A stretch of DNA of 13,637 nucleotides, from contig DATEHQ010000076.1 of the NCBI GenBank assembly GCA_035279525.1, forward strand, positions 1 through 13,637. The letters are read 5' to 3'. Origin of the DNA: DATEHQ01 sp035279525. GTDB lineage: Bacteria > Chloroflexota > Dormibacteria > Dormibacterales > Dormibacteraceae. The notes below the pieces were generated by a model. That model was not told the DNA's origin, made no database searches, and worked only from the letters and a program-made list of their open reading frames with translations. The translations under genes were made by a program, and so were the position numbers. Of the stretch, positions 5,840-12,937 are shown piece after piece (positions within the stretch are counted from its first letter, which is position 1; every line of letters starts with the position of its first letter).

Positions 5840-6753
5840 ACGCCTCGCCGACTCCGTATCTCGGCTGGCGCAAGGCCGAGCTCCACTGCCATCTCGATGG
5901 TGCCGTGCGAGTCACCACCGCCGCGGAGCTTTCCGGTCGTCCGGACCTTCGCTTGGTGGCGCCCGACGACTGCCCGAGCCAGGCCGCGTACATCGATTAT
6001 TTCGAACCCGCGATCGAGGTGATGCAGACCGAGAAGGCGCTGGAGCGCGTCGCCTATGAGCTGGGGGAAGATTCGGCCGCTGACAATGTCGATTACCTCG
6101 AGGTGAGGTGGGCGCCCCGGCTCCATCTCCGCAAGGGCTTGACCGTGCCGGCGGTGATCCGCGCGGTGCTCGCGGGGCTGGAGGCGGCCCCGCTCCAGGC
6201 CGTCGCGATCGTTTGCGCCATGCGGCAGCACTCGGTCGAGGAGAACATCGAGCTGGCCCGCGAGGCGGGGAGGTTCGCGGGGCGCGGCGTGGTGGGCTTC
6301 GACCTCGCCGGCGACGAGGTGCGCTACCCGGCGGCTCGGCAGCGGCCGGCTTTTGAGGCAGCGCGCGCGGCGGGCTTGAGGCTGACGTGCCACGCGGGCG
6401 AGGCGGGTGAGCCCGCCAGCGTCGAGGAAGCGCTCGACCTCGGAGTCGAGCGGATCGCGCATGGGGTGATCGGAGCGCGCGAGCCGCGCATCGTCGATCG
6501 CATCCGGCGCGAGGGCGTGGTCCTCGATCTCTGTCCGACAGCGAACTGGAAGTGCAAGGCGGTGCCGAGCCTGGCCGATCATCCGCTTCCGAAGCTTGTG
6601 CGTTCGGGTGTCAGGTGCACCATCAGCACCGACTCGCGCACCGTCGCCGGAACGACGCTCACGCGCGAGTTCGAGCTGATGGCCGGAATCGGGATGAGCG
6701 ACCTCGAGCTCTGGCGCTGCAACGAGACCGCTCACGCCGCCCGCTTCGCCTAG
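5836..6753 (+). CDS. add: Adenosine deaminase, start codon uncertain (possible ATA start)
   Basis: This zinc hydrolase converts (deoxy)adenosine to (deoxy)inosine. The essential N-terminal metal motif is encoded at 5869-5904 (RKAELHCHLDGA), followed by TCHAGEAG (zinc-ligand His and catalytic Glu), RIAHGV (catalytic His) and TISTDSRTVAGTTLT (zinc-ligand Asp). The first ordinary start codon in frame is GTG at 5905, directly after HCHLDGA, so starting there would remove two zinc ligands. Upstream the frame is open but has no ATG, GTG or TTG. The likeliest start is ATA at 5836, which overlaps the hpt TAA as ATAA, exactly where an ATGA overlap would be expected. From ATA the protein has 305 residues, somewhat short at the C-terminus for a family of about 330-350. 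Family assignment is firm; the start and whether it is translated are not. Confidence 0.85.
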   Translation: MNASPTPYLGWRKAELHCHLDGAVRVTTAAELSGRPDLRLVAPDDCPSQAAYIDYFEPAIEVMQTEKALERVAYELGEDSAADNVDYLEVRWAPRLHLRKGLTVPAVIRAVLAGLEAAPLQAVAIVCAMRQHSVEENIELAREAGRFAGRGVVGFDLAGDEVRYPAARQRPAFEAARAAGLRLTCHAGEAGEPASVEEALDLGVERIAHGVIGAREPRIVDRIRREGVVLDLCPTANWKCKAVPSLADHPLPKLVRSGVRCTISTDSRTVAGTTLTREFELMAGIGMSDLELWRCNETAHAARFA

Positions 6754-6822
6754 TCTGGCCTTCTCCAGCCAAGCCGGTCAGGCCGGACTATCCGGAGGGG
6801 AAGCGGGCCTGGCGGCCGTGCC

Positions 6823-7443
6823 TCAGCCCGTTCCGAAGAGGCGGTCGCCGAAGTCGCCCAGGCCCGGGACGATGTACGCCTTGTCGTTGAGCCGCTCGTC
6901 GAGCGCCGCCGTGTAGACGTCCACCTCCGGGTGCCGCTCGGCGAGGACCTTCACGCCCTCCGGCGCGGCAACGATGCAGATCATCCGCGTGTCGCGCCCG
7001 CCCGCCTCCTTGATCAGGTCGAGGGCCTGCGCCGCGGATCCGCCCGTGGCGAGCATGGGGTCGAGCAGGAGCGCGATCTTGCCCTCGAGCCGCGGCAGCT
7101 TGTTGTAGTAGATGCGTGCGATCGCGCTCTGCTCGTCGCGCTCGAGGCCGATGTAGCCGACGCTGACCTTCGGCAGCAGCTCGAGCACCGGACCCAGCAG
7201 ACCGAGGCCCGCGCGCAGCACCGGGATGGCGACCACCTCCTCCTCCACCTCGAGCGATGGCGCGTCCGCGAGCGGCGTGCGCACCGTGCCGATTCTCGCC
7301 GGCAGGTCCGCCGTCGCCTCGTACAGCAGCAGCGTGATGACCTTGCGGGCCAGTGACCGAAACTCGTCCGGCTGCGTGGTCACGTCGCGCAGCCCGCGCA
7401 GGCTGTCCGCGACGAGCGGGTGCTTACTGACGCTTATCGGCAA
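6823..7443 (-). CDS. upp: Uracil phosphoribosyltransferase
   Basis: This enzyme makes UMP from uracil and PRPP in the cytosol, recovering uracil released by pyrimidine phosphorolysis. The protein has 206 residues. Marks are SKHPLVADSLRGLRD at the N-terminus, the PVLRAGL block, GYIGLERDE, the PRPP-binding DPMLATGGSA (128-137), and the uracil-binding YIVPGLGDFGDR (190-201) near the end. The TTG start at 7443 is the only ordinary start that leaves the HPL motif near residue 8-10 as in the family. It overlaps the end of the phosphorylase gene by 20 bases and has only a poor ribosome-binding site, so translation is probably coupled. It is the last gene of the deoA-phosphorylase-upp operon and ends convergently with add, 69 bases away. 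Confidence 0.94.
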   Translation of the reverse strand: MPISVSKHPLVADSLRGLRDVTTQPDEFRSLARKVITLLLYEATADLPARIGTVRTPLADAPSLEVEEEVVAIPVLRAGLGLLGPVLELLPKVSVGYIGLERDEQSAIARIYYNKLPRLEGKIALLLDPMLATGGSAAQALDLIKEAGGRDTRMICIVAAPEGVKVLAERHPEVDVYTAALDERLNDKAYIVPGLGDFGDRLFGTG

Positions 7444-8197
7444 TCGCGTCGCGCTCGATGAGCCGCCTCAAGGCGTCGATGGCGACCTTGAGCATGCGGT
7501 CCATGTAGGACGGATCGAGGTGGTGGATCTCTCCCGCGCCGAGCTCGTCGACGCACAGGTTGATCGTGCCCGCTCGCAGCTTCCGCAGCCGCGACACCAC
7601 AAACAGCGTCGACGTCTCCATGTCGTTGCTCAGCACGCCGGCCCTCGACCACATCTCGAGCTCGTCACGCACGTGGAGCCGCGGCATCGTGTCGGGCAGC
7701 AGGTCCGAGTAGAGCGCGTCGACCGAGCGGATCACGCCGACGTGGAACGGCACGCTCGCGGCGCGCGCGCTGTCGACCAGCGCGTTGGTGACTTCGAGCG
7801 AGGCCACCGCCGGGTATTCGGGCGGCACGTACCCGTTGGGCGTTCCCTCGGAGCGGACCGACGCCATCGCGATCACGAGGTCGCCCATCTTGATCTCCGG
7901 CTGCGCCGCTCCGCATGTGCCCACGCGAAGAAAAGTGTGGACGCCGAGCTCGCTCAGCTCCTCGACCGCGATCGCGACCGACGGGCCGCCCATGCCTGTG
8001 GAAATGGTCGACACCGGCACGCCGCCCAGCGTCCCGCTGAAAGTCCTGTATTCGCGGCTGAAGGCCACCTCGCGCGCGTCGTCCAGGTACCGCGCGATCA
8101 TCGGCGTCCGGCCCGGGTCGCCCGGCACCAGCACATAGGAGCCCACATCGCCCGGCCCGAGACCGACGTGGTACTTCTTCGAAGTCTGTTGATTCAT
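7424..8197 (-). CDS. udp: Nucleoside phosphorylase of the uridine phosphorylase family
   Basis: This 257-residue NP-I phosphorylase would split nucleosides with phosphate to a base and (deoxy)ribose-1-phosphate. Similarity to E. coli Udp runs along most of its length: VPGDPGR (phosphate Arg30), STGMGGPSVAIAVEEL, FLRVGTCGAAQP (Arg91), MASVRSEG, and NDMETSTLF (Met193 and Glu194, ribose contacts). However, the loop that in Udp carries the uracil-recognising Gln-x-Arg (FYPGQERYD) reads LYSDLLPD here, and Asp217 falls where the purine-protonating Asp204 lies in E. coli PNP, at identical spacing from the Met-Glu pair. Specificity may therefore not be uridine; a purine or relaxed role is possible, so the gene symbol is provisional. 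The gene starts 40 bases after deoA with a weak ribosome-binding site and overlaps upp. Confidence 0.85.
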   Translation of the reverse strand: MNQQTSKKYHVGLGPGDVGSYVLVPGDPGRTPMIARYLDDAREVAFSREYRTFSGTLGGVPVSTISTGMGGPSVAIAVEELSELGVHTFLRVGTCGAAQPEIKMGDLVIAMASVRSEGTPNGYVPPEYPAVASLEVTNALVDSARAASVPFHVGVIRSVDALYSDLLPDTMPRLHVRDELEMWSRAGVLSNDMETSTLFVVSRLRKLRAGTINLCVDELGAGEIHHLDPSYMDRMLKVAIDALRRLIERDAIADKRQ

Positions 8198-8237
8198 GCG
8201 CCCAGCCGGCGCCCGGCGGCAGCCACCGCCCGGAATA

Positions 8238-9530
8238 CTAGCCCGCGCGGGTGACCCCGTTCCTGTCCACCCGGGCGAGCACGTGCGGCGGTCGGTTCAC
8301 CTCGTGGTCGCCCAGGCGCCACGCCTCGATCAGGCGCGGTGTGACGCGCTCGACCAGCTCCTGCGACGCCGCGTGGACCATCACCAGCGGCTCGCCCTTC
8401 CTGACCCGCGAGCCGGCCGCCGCCTCGATCACGACCCCCGCCGCGGGATCGATCCTGTCCTCCTTGCGCAACCGGCCCGCGCCGAGCTCGAGGCAGGCGA
8501 GGCCGACCTCGAGGGCGTCGATCGATTCGACGAAGCCGTCACGCGGGGCAGGGATGGGCTCCAGGACCGGCGAGAACGGCAAGCCCTCTTCGACCCGTCC
8601 GCCCTGGGCGGCGACCATCTCGAGGAACTTCGCCCGCCCGGCCCCTGAGCGCAGCACCTTCTCTACGTCCGCCCGGACGCCGGCCAGGTCGCACATCTCG
8701 CGCGCGACCCGGACCGAGACCTCCAGCAGCTCCGCGTCACCCTCGCCGTCCAGCCCGTGCAGGGCCTCCTTGACCTCGAGGGCGTTGCCCACGGAGCGGC
8801 CGAGCGGGGTCTCCATCGCGGTGACCAGCGCCACCGTCCGCCGGCCGGCGCCCTCGCCGAGCAGCACCATCTCAGAAGCGAGCTTCTCGGCCGCCGCGAC
8901 GTCCGGCATGAACGCGCCGCGACCGAACTTCACGTCGAGCACGATCGCGTCCGCGCCGGCGGCGATCTTCTTCGACATCACGCTCGAGGCGATCAGGGGA
9001 ATCGACGGCACCGTCGCGGTGACGTCGCGCAGCGCGTAGAGCAGCTTGTCCGCGGGGACCATCCTGGGCGACTGGGCGGCCACCGCGAGGCCGATCTCGC
9101 GCACCTGGCTGATGAACCGCTGGGGCTCCAGCTCGACGGTAAAGCCTGGGATCGACTCCAGCTTGTCCAGCGTCCCTCCGGTATGAGCGAGCGCCCGCCC
9201 GCTGAGCTTCGGCACCTTCACACCGCACGCGGCGGCGAGCGGCCCGGCGATCAATGTCACCTTGTCGCCCACCCCGCCCGTCGAGTGCTTGTCGACCTTG
9301 ATCCCCTCGATGCCGCTGAGGTCCAGCACCTCGCCGCTCGCGACCATGGCCTGCGTCAGGGCGAGCGTCTCGCCACGCGTCATGCCGCGGGTGCACACGG
9401 CCATCAGCCAGGCCGCCACCTGGTAGTCGGGGATCTCGCCGCGCACGTATCCCGAGATGAGGAACTGGATCTCCCCTGGGCTGTGCTCGAGGCCGTCGCG
9501 CTTGCGCCCGATGACCTCCAGCGCGTTCAT
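8238..9530 (-). CDS. deoA: Thymidine / pyrimidine-nucleoside phosphorylase
   Basis: This enzyme phosphorolyses thymidine and deoxyuridine, and in the Pdp branch also uridine, to the base and a pentose-1-phosphate. The protein has 430 residues, typical of DeoA/Pdp. Marks are the phosphate-binding DKHSTGGVGDK (80-90), the family signature SGRALAHTGGTLDKLE (110-125), SSVMSKKIAAGADA with the base-contacting serine and lysines, DVKFGRGAF, and a C-terminal alpha/beta domain with AGSRVRKGEPLVMVHA. DeoA and Pdp cannot be told apart with confidence here. The ATG at 9530 follows a TAGGAT -10 box at leaderless spacing. It is the first gene of a three-gene operon and diverges from the nucleoside transporter across a 140-base region that contains an inverted repeat. 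Confidence 0.95.
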   Translation of the reverse strand: MNALEVIGRKRDGLEHSPGEIQFLISGYVRGEIPDYQVAAWLMAVCTRGMTRGETLALTQAMVASGEVLDLSGIEGIKVDKHSTGGVGDKVTLIAGPLAAACGVKVPKLSGRALAHTGGTLDKLESIPGFTVELEPQRFISQVREIGLAVAAQSPRMVPADKLLYALRDVTATVPSIPLIASSVMSKKIAAGADAIVLDVKFGRGAFMPDVAAAEKLASEMVLLGEGAGRRTVALVTAMETPLGRSVGNALEVKEALHGLDGEGDAELLEVSVRVAREMCDLAGVRADVEKVLRSGAGRAKFLEMVAAQGGRVEEGLPFSPVLEPIPAPRDGFVESIDALEVGLACLELGAGRLRKEDRIDPAAGVVIEAAAGSRVRKGEPLVMVHAASQELVERVTPRLIEAWRLGDHEVNRPPHVLARVDRNGVTRAG

Positions 9531-9536
9531 GGGGTA

Positions 9537-9542
9537 ATCCTA
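9537..9542 (-). promoter_or_regulatory. -10 box of the deoA promoter, predicted leaderless
   Basis: On the minus strand TAGGAT (four of six consensus positions) ends 6 bases before the deoA ATG, which puts the predicted transcription start on the A of ATG. There is no Shine-Dalgarno sequence, and the -35 region is poor (TTTGGA at a spacing of 16) and overlaps the inverted repeat described at 9556-9592. Confidence 0.45.
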
Positions 9543-9555
9543 GAGACGGTCAGAT

Positions 9556-9592
9556 CCTTCCAAAGGTCGTCCTGTTGCCTCAAGTTGGAAGG
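9556..9592. promoter_or_regulatory. Candidate shared operator between deoA and the nucleoside transporter
   Basis: CCTTCCAA (9556-9563) and TTGGAAGG (9585-9592) form a perfect 8-bp inverted repeat whose arm centres are 29 bp apart, close to three helical turns. One arm covers the -35 region of deoA and the other lies just before the -10 box of the transporter operon. One regulator bound to both arms could therefore control import and catabolism together. The binding protein is not known. Confidence 0.4.
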
Positions 9593-9594
9593 GT

Positions 9595-9600
9595 TACAAT
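9595..9600 (+). promoter_or_regulatory. -10 box of the nucleoside transporter operon
   Basis: TACAAT (five of six consensus positions) lies 70 bases before the lipoprotein ATG, which would give an mRNA leader of about 64 bases with a ribosome-binding site (AAGGGGG at 9655-9661, 9 bases before ATG). Unlike the neighbouring promoters it is not leaderless. No clear -35 box is visible. Confidence 0.45.
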
Positions 9601-9670
9601 CTCGCCTCGAACAGTGGAGCGTCGCATGCGCCCCAATCCATCGCTAGATAGTCGAAGGGGGCTGGAAGGT

Positions 9671-10711
9671 ATGGCTCAAACGCGGCTTCGGTTTCTCGCC
9701 ATGGTCGCCGCAGCAATGGTCTTCGCCGCGGCCTGTGGGTCCACCAACGGGACCGGGGGCTCAAGCCCGGGCAAGACATTCAAGATCGGGCTCGTCACCG
9801 ACATCGGCGGCCTCAACGACAAGAGCTTCAATCACCTGGCGGACGTCGGCCTGCTGAAAGCCAAGCAGGACTTTCACATTCAGGCGGACGTGATCGAGTC
9901 ACACTCGGGCAACGACTACATTCCAAACCTCACGAACTTTGCGAGCAAGAACTACGACCTGGTGATCGGAGTCGGGTTCCTCATGGGCGCCGCCGTCGGG
10001 ACGGTGTCGGGGCAGTTCCCGAACGTGCACTTCGCGATCATCGACAGCGCGGGCACAGACGCCAACGGCAAGGACCTCCAGCATCCGAACGTCGTCGCGC
10101 TGTTCTTCAAAGAGCAGGACGCCGGCGCCCTGGTGGGCGTCATCGCCGGCATGATGGAGAAGCAGGGCAAGAACAAGAAGAACAAGGGCATCATCAGCGC
10201 AGTGGGCGGCGTGAGCATCCCACCGGTCGACCACTACCTCGCCGGCTACAAGTGGGCCGCCGAGATGGAAGACCCCGGCATCAAGGTGCTGATCGGCTAC
10301 TCCAACGATTTCGCCGACCCGGCCAAGTGCAAGCCCATCGCGCAAAACCAGATCAACGCCGGCTCTGACGTCGTGTTCCAGGTCGCCGGAGGCTGCGGCC
10401 TCGGTGCGCTGCAGGCGGCGGGTCAGGCGGGCGTGTACAGCATCGGAGTGGACGCGGACCAGAAGGACGCTGACCCGTCGGTCATCGCGAGCGCCCTGAA
10501 GAAGGTCGACGTCGCGACATACACGGCCATCCAGAACGTCGTACAGGGCAAGTTCCAGGGCGGCGCGCTCACCTTCAGCATCGCGAACGATGGTGCGGGT
10601 TACGCCGTCGACAACATCACACTGGCTCCCGACGTCCTCGCCGAGGTGACGAAGGTCCACGACGAGATCAAGGCGGGCACGCTGACACCACCGTCGACCA
10701 GGACGTGGTGA
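9671..10711 (+). CDS. BMP-family nucleoside-binding lipoprotein of an ABC transporter
   Basis: This is an extracytoplasmic, membrane-anchored substrate-binding protein of the Bmp/TmpC/Med (PnrA-like) family, which captures purine and other nucleosides. The 346-residue protein begins with a lipoprotein signal peptide (MAQTRLRFLAMVAAAMVF) and a lipobox AAAC, so Cys22 would be the lipidated N-terminus; a Gly/Ser/Thr-rich linker follows. Family blocks are IGLVTDIGGLNDKSFN, NYDLVIGVGF, HPNVVALFFKEQDAGALVG, YSNDFADPAKCKPIA, DVVFQVAGGCGLGALQAA and GVYSIGVDADQ. The ATG at 9671 was chosen for the signal peptide and AAGGGGG at good spacing; an in-frame ATG at 9626 would add 15 polar residues. It is the first gene of the operon, and the genes for two permeases and the ATPase follow. 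Confidence 0.93.
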   Translation: MAQTRLRFLAMVAAAMVFAAACGSTNGTGGSSPGKTFKIGLVTDIGGLNDKSFNHLADVGLLKAKQDFHIQADVIESHSGNDYIPNLTNFASKNYDLVIGVGFLMGAAVGTVSGQFPNVHFAIIDSAGTDANGKDLQHPNVVALFFKEQDAGALVGVIAGMMEKQGKNKKNKGIISAVGGVSIPPVDHYLAGYKWAAEMEDPGIKVLIGYSNDFADPAKCKPIAQNQINAGSDVVFQVAGGCGLGALQAAGQAGVYSIGVDADQKDADPSVIASALKKVDVATYTAIQNVVQGKFQGGALTFSIANDGAGYAVDNITLAPDVLAEVTKVHDEIKAGTLTPPSTRTW

Positions 10712-10755
10712 TCGGCTCATTGCCCGCTCAGACCGGCCTGGTTTAGGTCAGACCC

Positions 10756-10786
10756 CGAGGACGGGCGGAGTGGCTGCCCGTCCTCG
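10756..10786 (+). promoter_or_regulatory. Hairpin over the ribosome-binding site and start codon of the first permease
   Basis: CGAGGACGGGC (10756-10766) pairs perfectly with GCCCGTCCTCG (10776-10786) around a 9-base loop. The probable Shine-Dalgarno sequence GAGGA (10757-10761) is in the 5' arm and the GTG start (10770-10772) is in the loop. No T-tract follows, so it is not a classic terminator. It could lower permease translation relative to the binding protein, protect the upstream mRNA, or act as a regulated switch. Confidence 0.6.
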
Positions 10787-11990
10787 ATCGCGGGCCGTGC
10801 CCCCGGTGCTTCGGCGCATCTCGGGCGGGCTCGCCATGCCGGTCGGCTCCGTCCTCTTCGCGTTCGCCGGCGGGGCGCTGCTCCTTCTCATAACCGGCAG
10901 CAACCCCCTCGAGGCTTACAGCGGGCTGATCTGTGGCGGCGTCGGCATCAGCTGCAGCCAGGGGGAGAACCCCGCGCTCCAGGTGGCCAACACGATCGTG
11001 TTCATGATCCCCCTGATCACGACAGGCGTCGCCGTCGCGTTGCCCTTTCGGGCGGGCCTGTTCAACATCGGCGCCGAGGGACAGCTGATCGCGGGAGCGA
11101 TCGCCTGCACGGCGATCGGCGTCAAGTTCAGCACGCTGCCGGGGCTGATCCTGCTCCCGATGGTGCTGGTCGGCGGGATGGTGGCGGGCGCGCTCTGGGC
11201 CGGGGTCGCGGGGGTGCTCAAGGCCACCGTGGGCGCACACGAGGTGGTGACCACGATCATGATGAATTACATCGCGCAGTGGTTCCTGCGCTATCTCATC
11301 ATCGGCGGACCCCTCGAGCTCAGTCTGGGGACGTCCGCGTCACGACCGATCGGAGCAGGGGCGCAGCTCGCCACCGTCCTGCCCGCGGACAACTCGATCA
11401 TCTTCGGCCTGCCGTCCAGCGTCTACCGGGTGCATTGGGGACTCGTCATCGCAATCGTCGCCGCTGCCCTGTTCGCATTCCTTCTCTGGCGCACCTCGCT
11501 CGGTTACGAGATCCGCGCGGTCGGCCAGAGCCAGCGCGCGGCCCGTTATGCGGGGGTCAGCGTCCGCTGGACCATCATCGTCACGATGCTCATAGCCGGC
11601 GCCTTCTCAGGCCTCGCCGGCGCGGTGCAGGTCGCCGGCGTCGACCACAACCTCACCGACAAGTACTTCACCGACACGACCGGGTTTGACGCCATCGCGG
11701 TCGCCCTGCTCGGCCTGGGGAGCGCGGTTGGCATCGTGCTCGCCGCCGGCCTTTTCGGCGCGCTGCACTCGGGCGGTGCGGTCATGCAATCGGACGCCGG
11801 CATCTCCAGCAACCTCGTGCTCATCCTCCAGGCGCTGATCCTGTTCAGCATCGCCGCCAACTTCGTCGGCGCGATCCGGCGAACACTCCCGTTCGGCCGT
11901 CCCCCGCCGGCGACCGCGCGTCCCCCAGAGATGCCACCGGCGGCGGGACTGATGACCGAGGCGGCAGCGCCACCGGCGGAACCCGCATGA
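10770..11990 (+). CDS. Nucleoside ABC transporter permease, first subunit (NupP/BmpE type)
   Basis: This inner-membrane permease of the BPD_transp_2 family (PF02653) has 406 residues and about ten hydrophobic segments. Family marks are GSNPLEAY after the first helix, FRAGLFNIGAEGQL, AHEVVTTIMMNYIA, and the cytoplasmic ATPase-coupling loop GYEIRAVGQSQRAARYAGVSV, followed by GAFSGLAGAVQVAG and TGFDAIAVALLG. The last 40 residues are Pro/Ala-rich and probably cytoplasmic. The GTG start at 10770 has GAGGA 8 bases upstream and gives a basic N-terminus as expected; GTG at 10797 and ATG at 10836 are in-frame alternatives, the latter trimming the basic N-terminus. Its stop overlaps the ATG of the second permease (ATGA). 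It pairs with that protein to form the membrane channel. Confidence 0.92.
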   Translation: MAARPRSRAVPPVLRRISGGLAMPVGSVLFAFAGGALLLLITGSNPLEAYSGLICGGVGISCSQGENPALQVANTIVFMIPLITTGVAVALPFRAGLFNIGAEGQLIAGAIACTAIGVKFSTLPGLILLPMVLVGGMVAGALWAGVAGVLKATVGAHEVVTTIMMNYIAQWFLRYLIIGGPLELSLGTSASRPIGAGAQLATVLPADNSIIFGLPSSVYRVHWGLVIAIVAAALFAFLLWRTSLGYEIRAVGQSQRAARYAGVSVRWTIIVTMLIAGAFSGLAGAVQVAGVDHNLTDKYFTDTTGFDAIAVALLGLGSAVGIVLAAGLFGALHSGGAVMQSDAGISSNLVLILQALILFSIAANFVGAIRRTLPFGRPPPATARPPEMPPAAGLMTEAAAPPAEPA

Positions 11991-12937
11991 CCGCGCTCGG
12001 CAACATCCTCCAGCTCCTCATCACGGCCAACCTGTGGCAGGCGGCGCTGACCGCCGCCATCCTGCTCCTCCTGCCGGCGCTGGGCGGTGTGATCTCGGAG
12101 CGGAGCGGCGTCGTCAACATCGCGATGGAGGGCATGATGCTCACCGGGGCCTTCTTCGCCGTGGTCGCCGATCTTGCCTGGCACAACCCCTGGCTGGCCA
12201 CCCTGGTGGCCATGGTCGCCGGACTTCTGATCGCGCTGATCCATGCGGTGGTGTCGATCAGGTTTCGCGCCGACCAGATCGTCAGCGGCATCGCGATCAA
12301 CATCTTCGCCGCCGGGCTCACCGTCTTCCTGCTGAACCGCATCTACGGCCAGCAGGACATCGGACACGTGGGCCAGAGCGAGCTGCTGCCCAACTTCAAC
12401 GTGCCCGTGCTCGACCAGATCCCATTCATCGGCCAGGTCGTGTTCCAGCAGAACGTGGTCGTCTACATCGCGCTGATCCTGTTGGTGCTCATGCACGTGG
12501 TGCTCTTCCGGACCCAGCTCGGACTGCGCATCCGAGCTGTGGGGGAGCACCCACAGGCGGCGGATACGGCGGGCATCAACGTCTACGCGATCCGATACGG
12601 CGCGGTCATGACCAGCGGTTTGCTGTCAGCCCTCGCGGGGGCGTTTCTCGCGATCGGCATCTCCAACACGTTCGTGCCGAACATGACCGACGGACGCGGC
12701 TACATCGCCCTCGCCGCCATGATCTTCGGCAAGTGGACGCCCTTCGGCGCGTTCATCGCCTGCCTCATCTTCGGCGTCGGCGAAGCGATCTACGCCAACA
12801 ACTCCACCATCCATGTGTCGCAGTACCTCTTGAGCATGCTGCCGTACATCATCACCCTGGTCGTGCTCGCCGGCCTCGTCGGCCGCAGCAGCCCACCGGC
12901 GGCCGACGGGCTGCCCTACGTTCCGGGATCCGAGTGA
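11987..12937 (+). CDS. Nucleoside ABC transporter permease, second subunit (NupQ/BmpF type)
   Basis: This 316-residue permease of the same PF02653 family as its neighbour has about eight to ten hydrophobic segments. Family marks are GGVISERSGVVNIAMEGMML, RADQIVSGIAINIFAAGLT, the coupling loop GLRIRAVGEHPQAADTAGINV, and GRGYIALAAMIFGKWTPFGAF. The ISERSGVVNIAMEG block is typical of the second subunit of nucleoside-type transporters. The ATG overlaps the preceding stop by four bases (ATGA), and the ATPase start overlaps this gene's stop as GTGA. Both overlaps imply coupled translation and fixed subunit ratios. It would form a heterodimeric channel with the upstream permease. Confidence 0.93.
   Translation: MTALGNILQLLITANLWQAALTAAILLLLPALGGVISERSGVVNIAMEGMMLTGAFFAVVADLAWHNPWLATLVAMVAGLLIALIHAVVSIRFRADQIVSGIAINIFAAGLTVFLLNRIYGQQDIGHVGQSELLPNFNVPVLDQIPFIGQVVFQQNVVVYIALILLVLMHVVLFRTQLGLRIRAVGEHPQAADTAGINVYAIRYGAVMTSGLLSALAGAFLAIGISNTFVPNMTDGRGYIALAAMIFGKWTPFGAFIACLIFGVGEAIYANNSTIHVSQYLLSMLPYIITLVVLAGLVGRSSPPAADGLPYVPGSE

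Noticed and set aside
5905..5907. GTG as the start of adenosine deaminase
   Set aside because: It would exclude the HCHLDG zinc-binding motif encoded in the same frame just upstream, so the enzyme could not be active.
6783..6795. Small hairpin (CCGGA-CTA-TCCGG) between convergent add and upp
   Set aside because: The stem is only 5 bp with no T-tract on either side; too weak to call a terminator in GC-rich DNA.
8235..8240. TAGTAT on the minus strand as an internal promoter for the phosphorylase gene
   Set aside because: It overlaps the deoA stop codon, no -35 is visible, and the 40-base gap is better explained by an operon.
7226..8254. Long plus-strand open frame opposite the phosphorylase and upp
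   Set aside because: Arg/His-rich shadow; the opposite strand holds conserved catalytic motifs along the whole length.
9626..9628. Upstream ATG for the BMP lipoprotein
   Set aside because: It puts 15 polar residues before the signal peptide and has no ribosome-binding site.
11546..12550. Minus-strand open frame opposite the two permeases
   Set aside because: Shadow of hydrophobic codons read in reverse; no motif, and it spans a gene junction.
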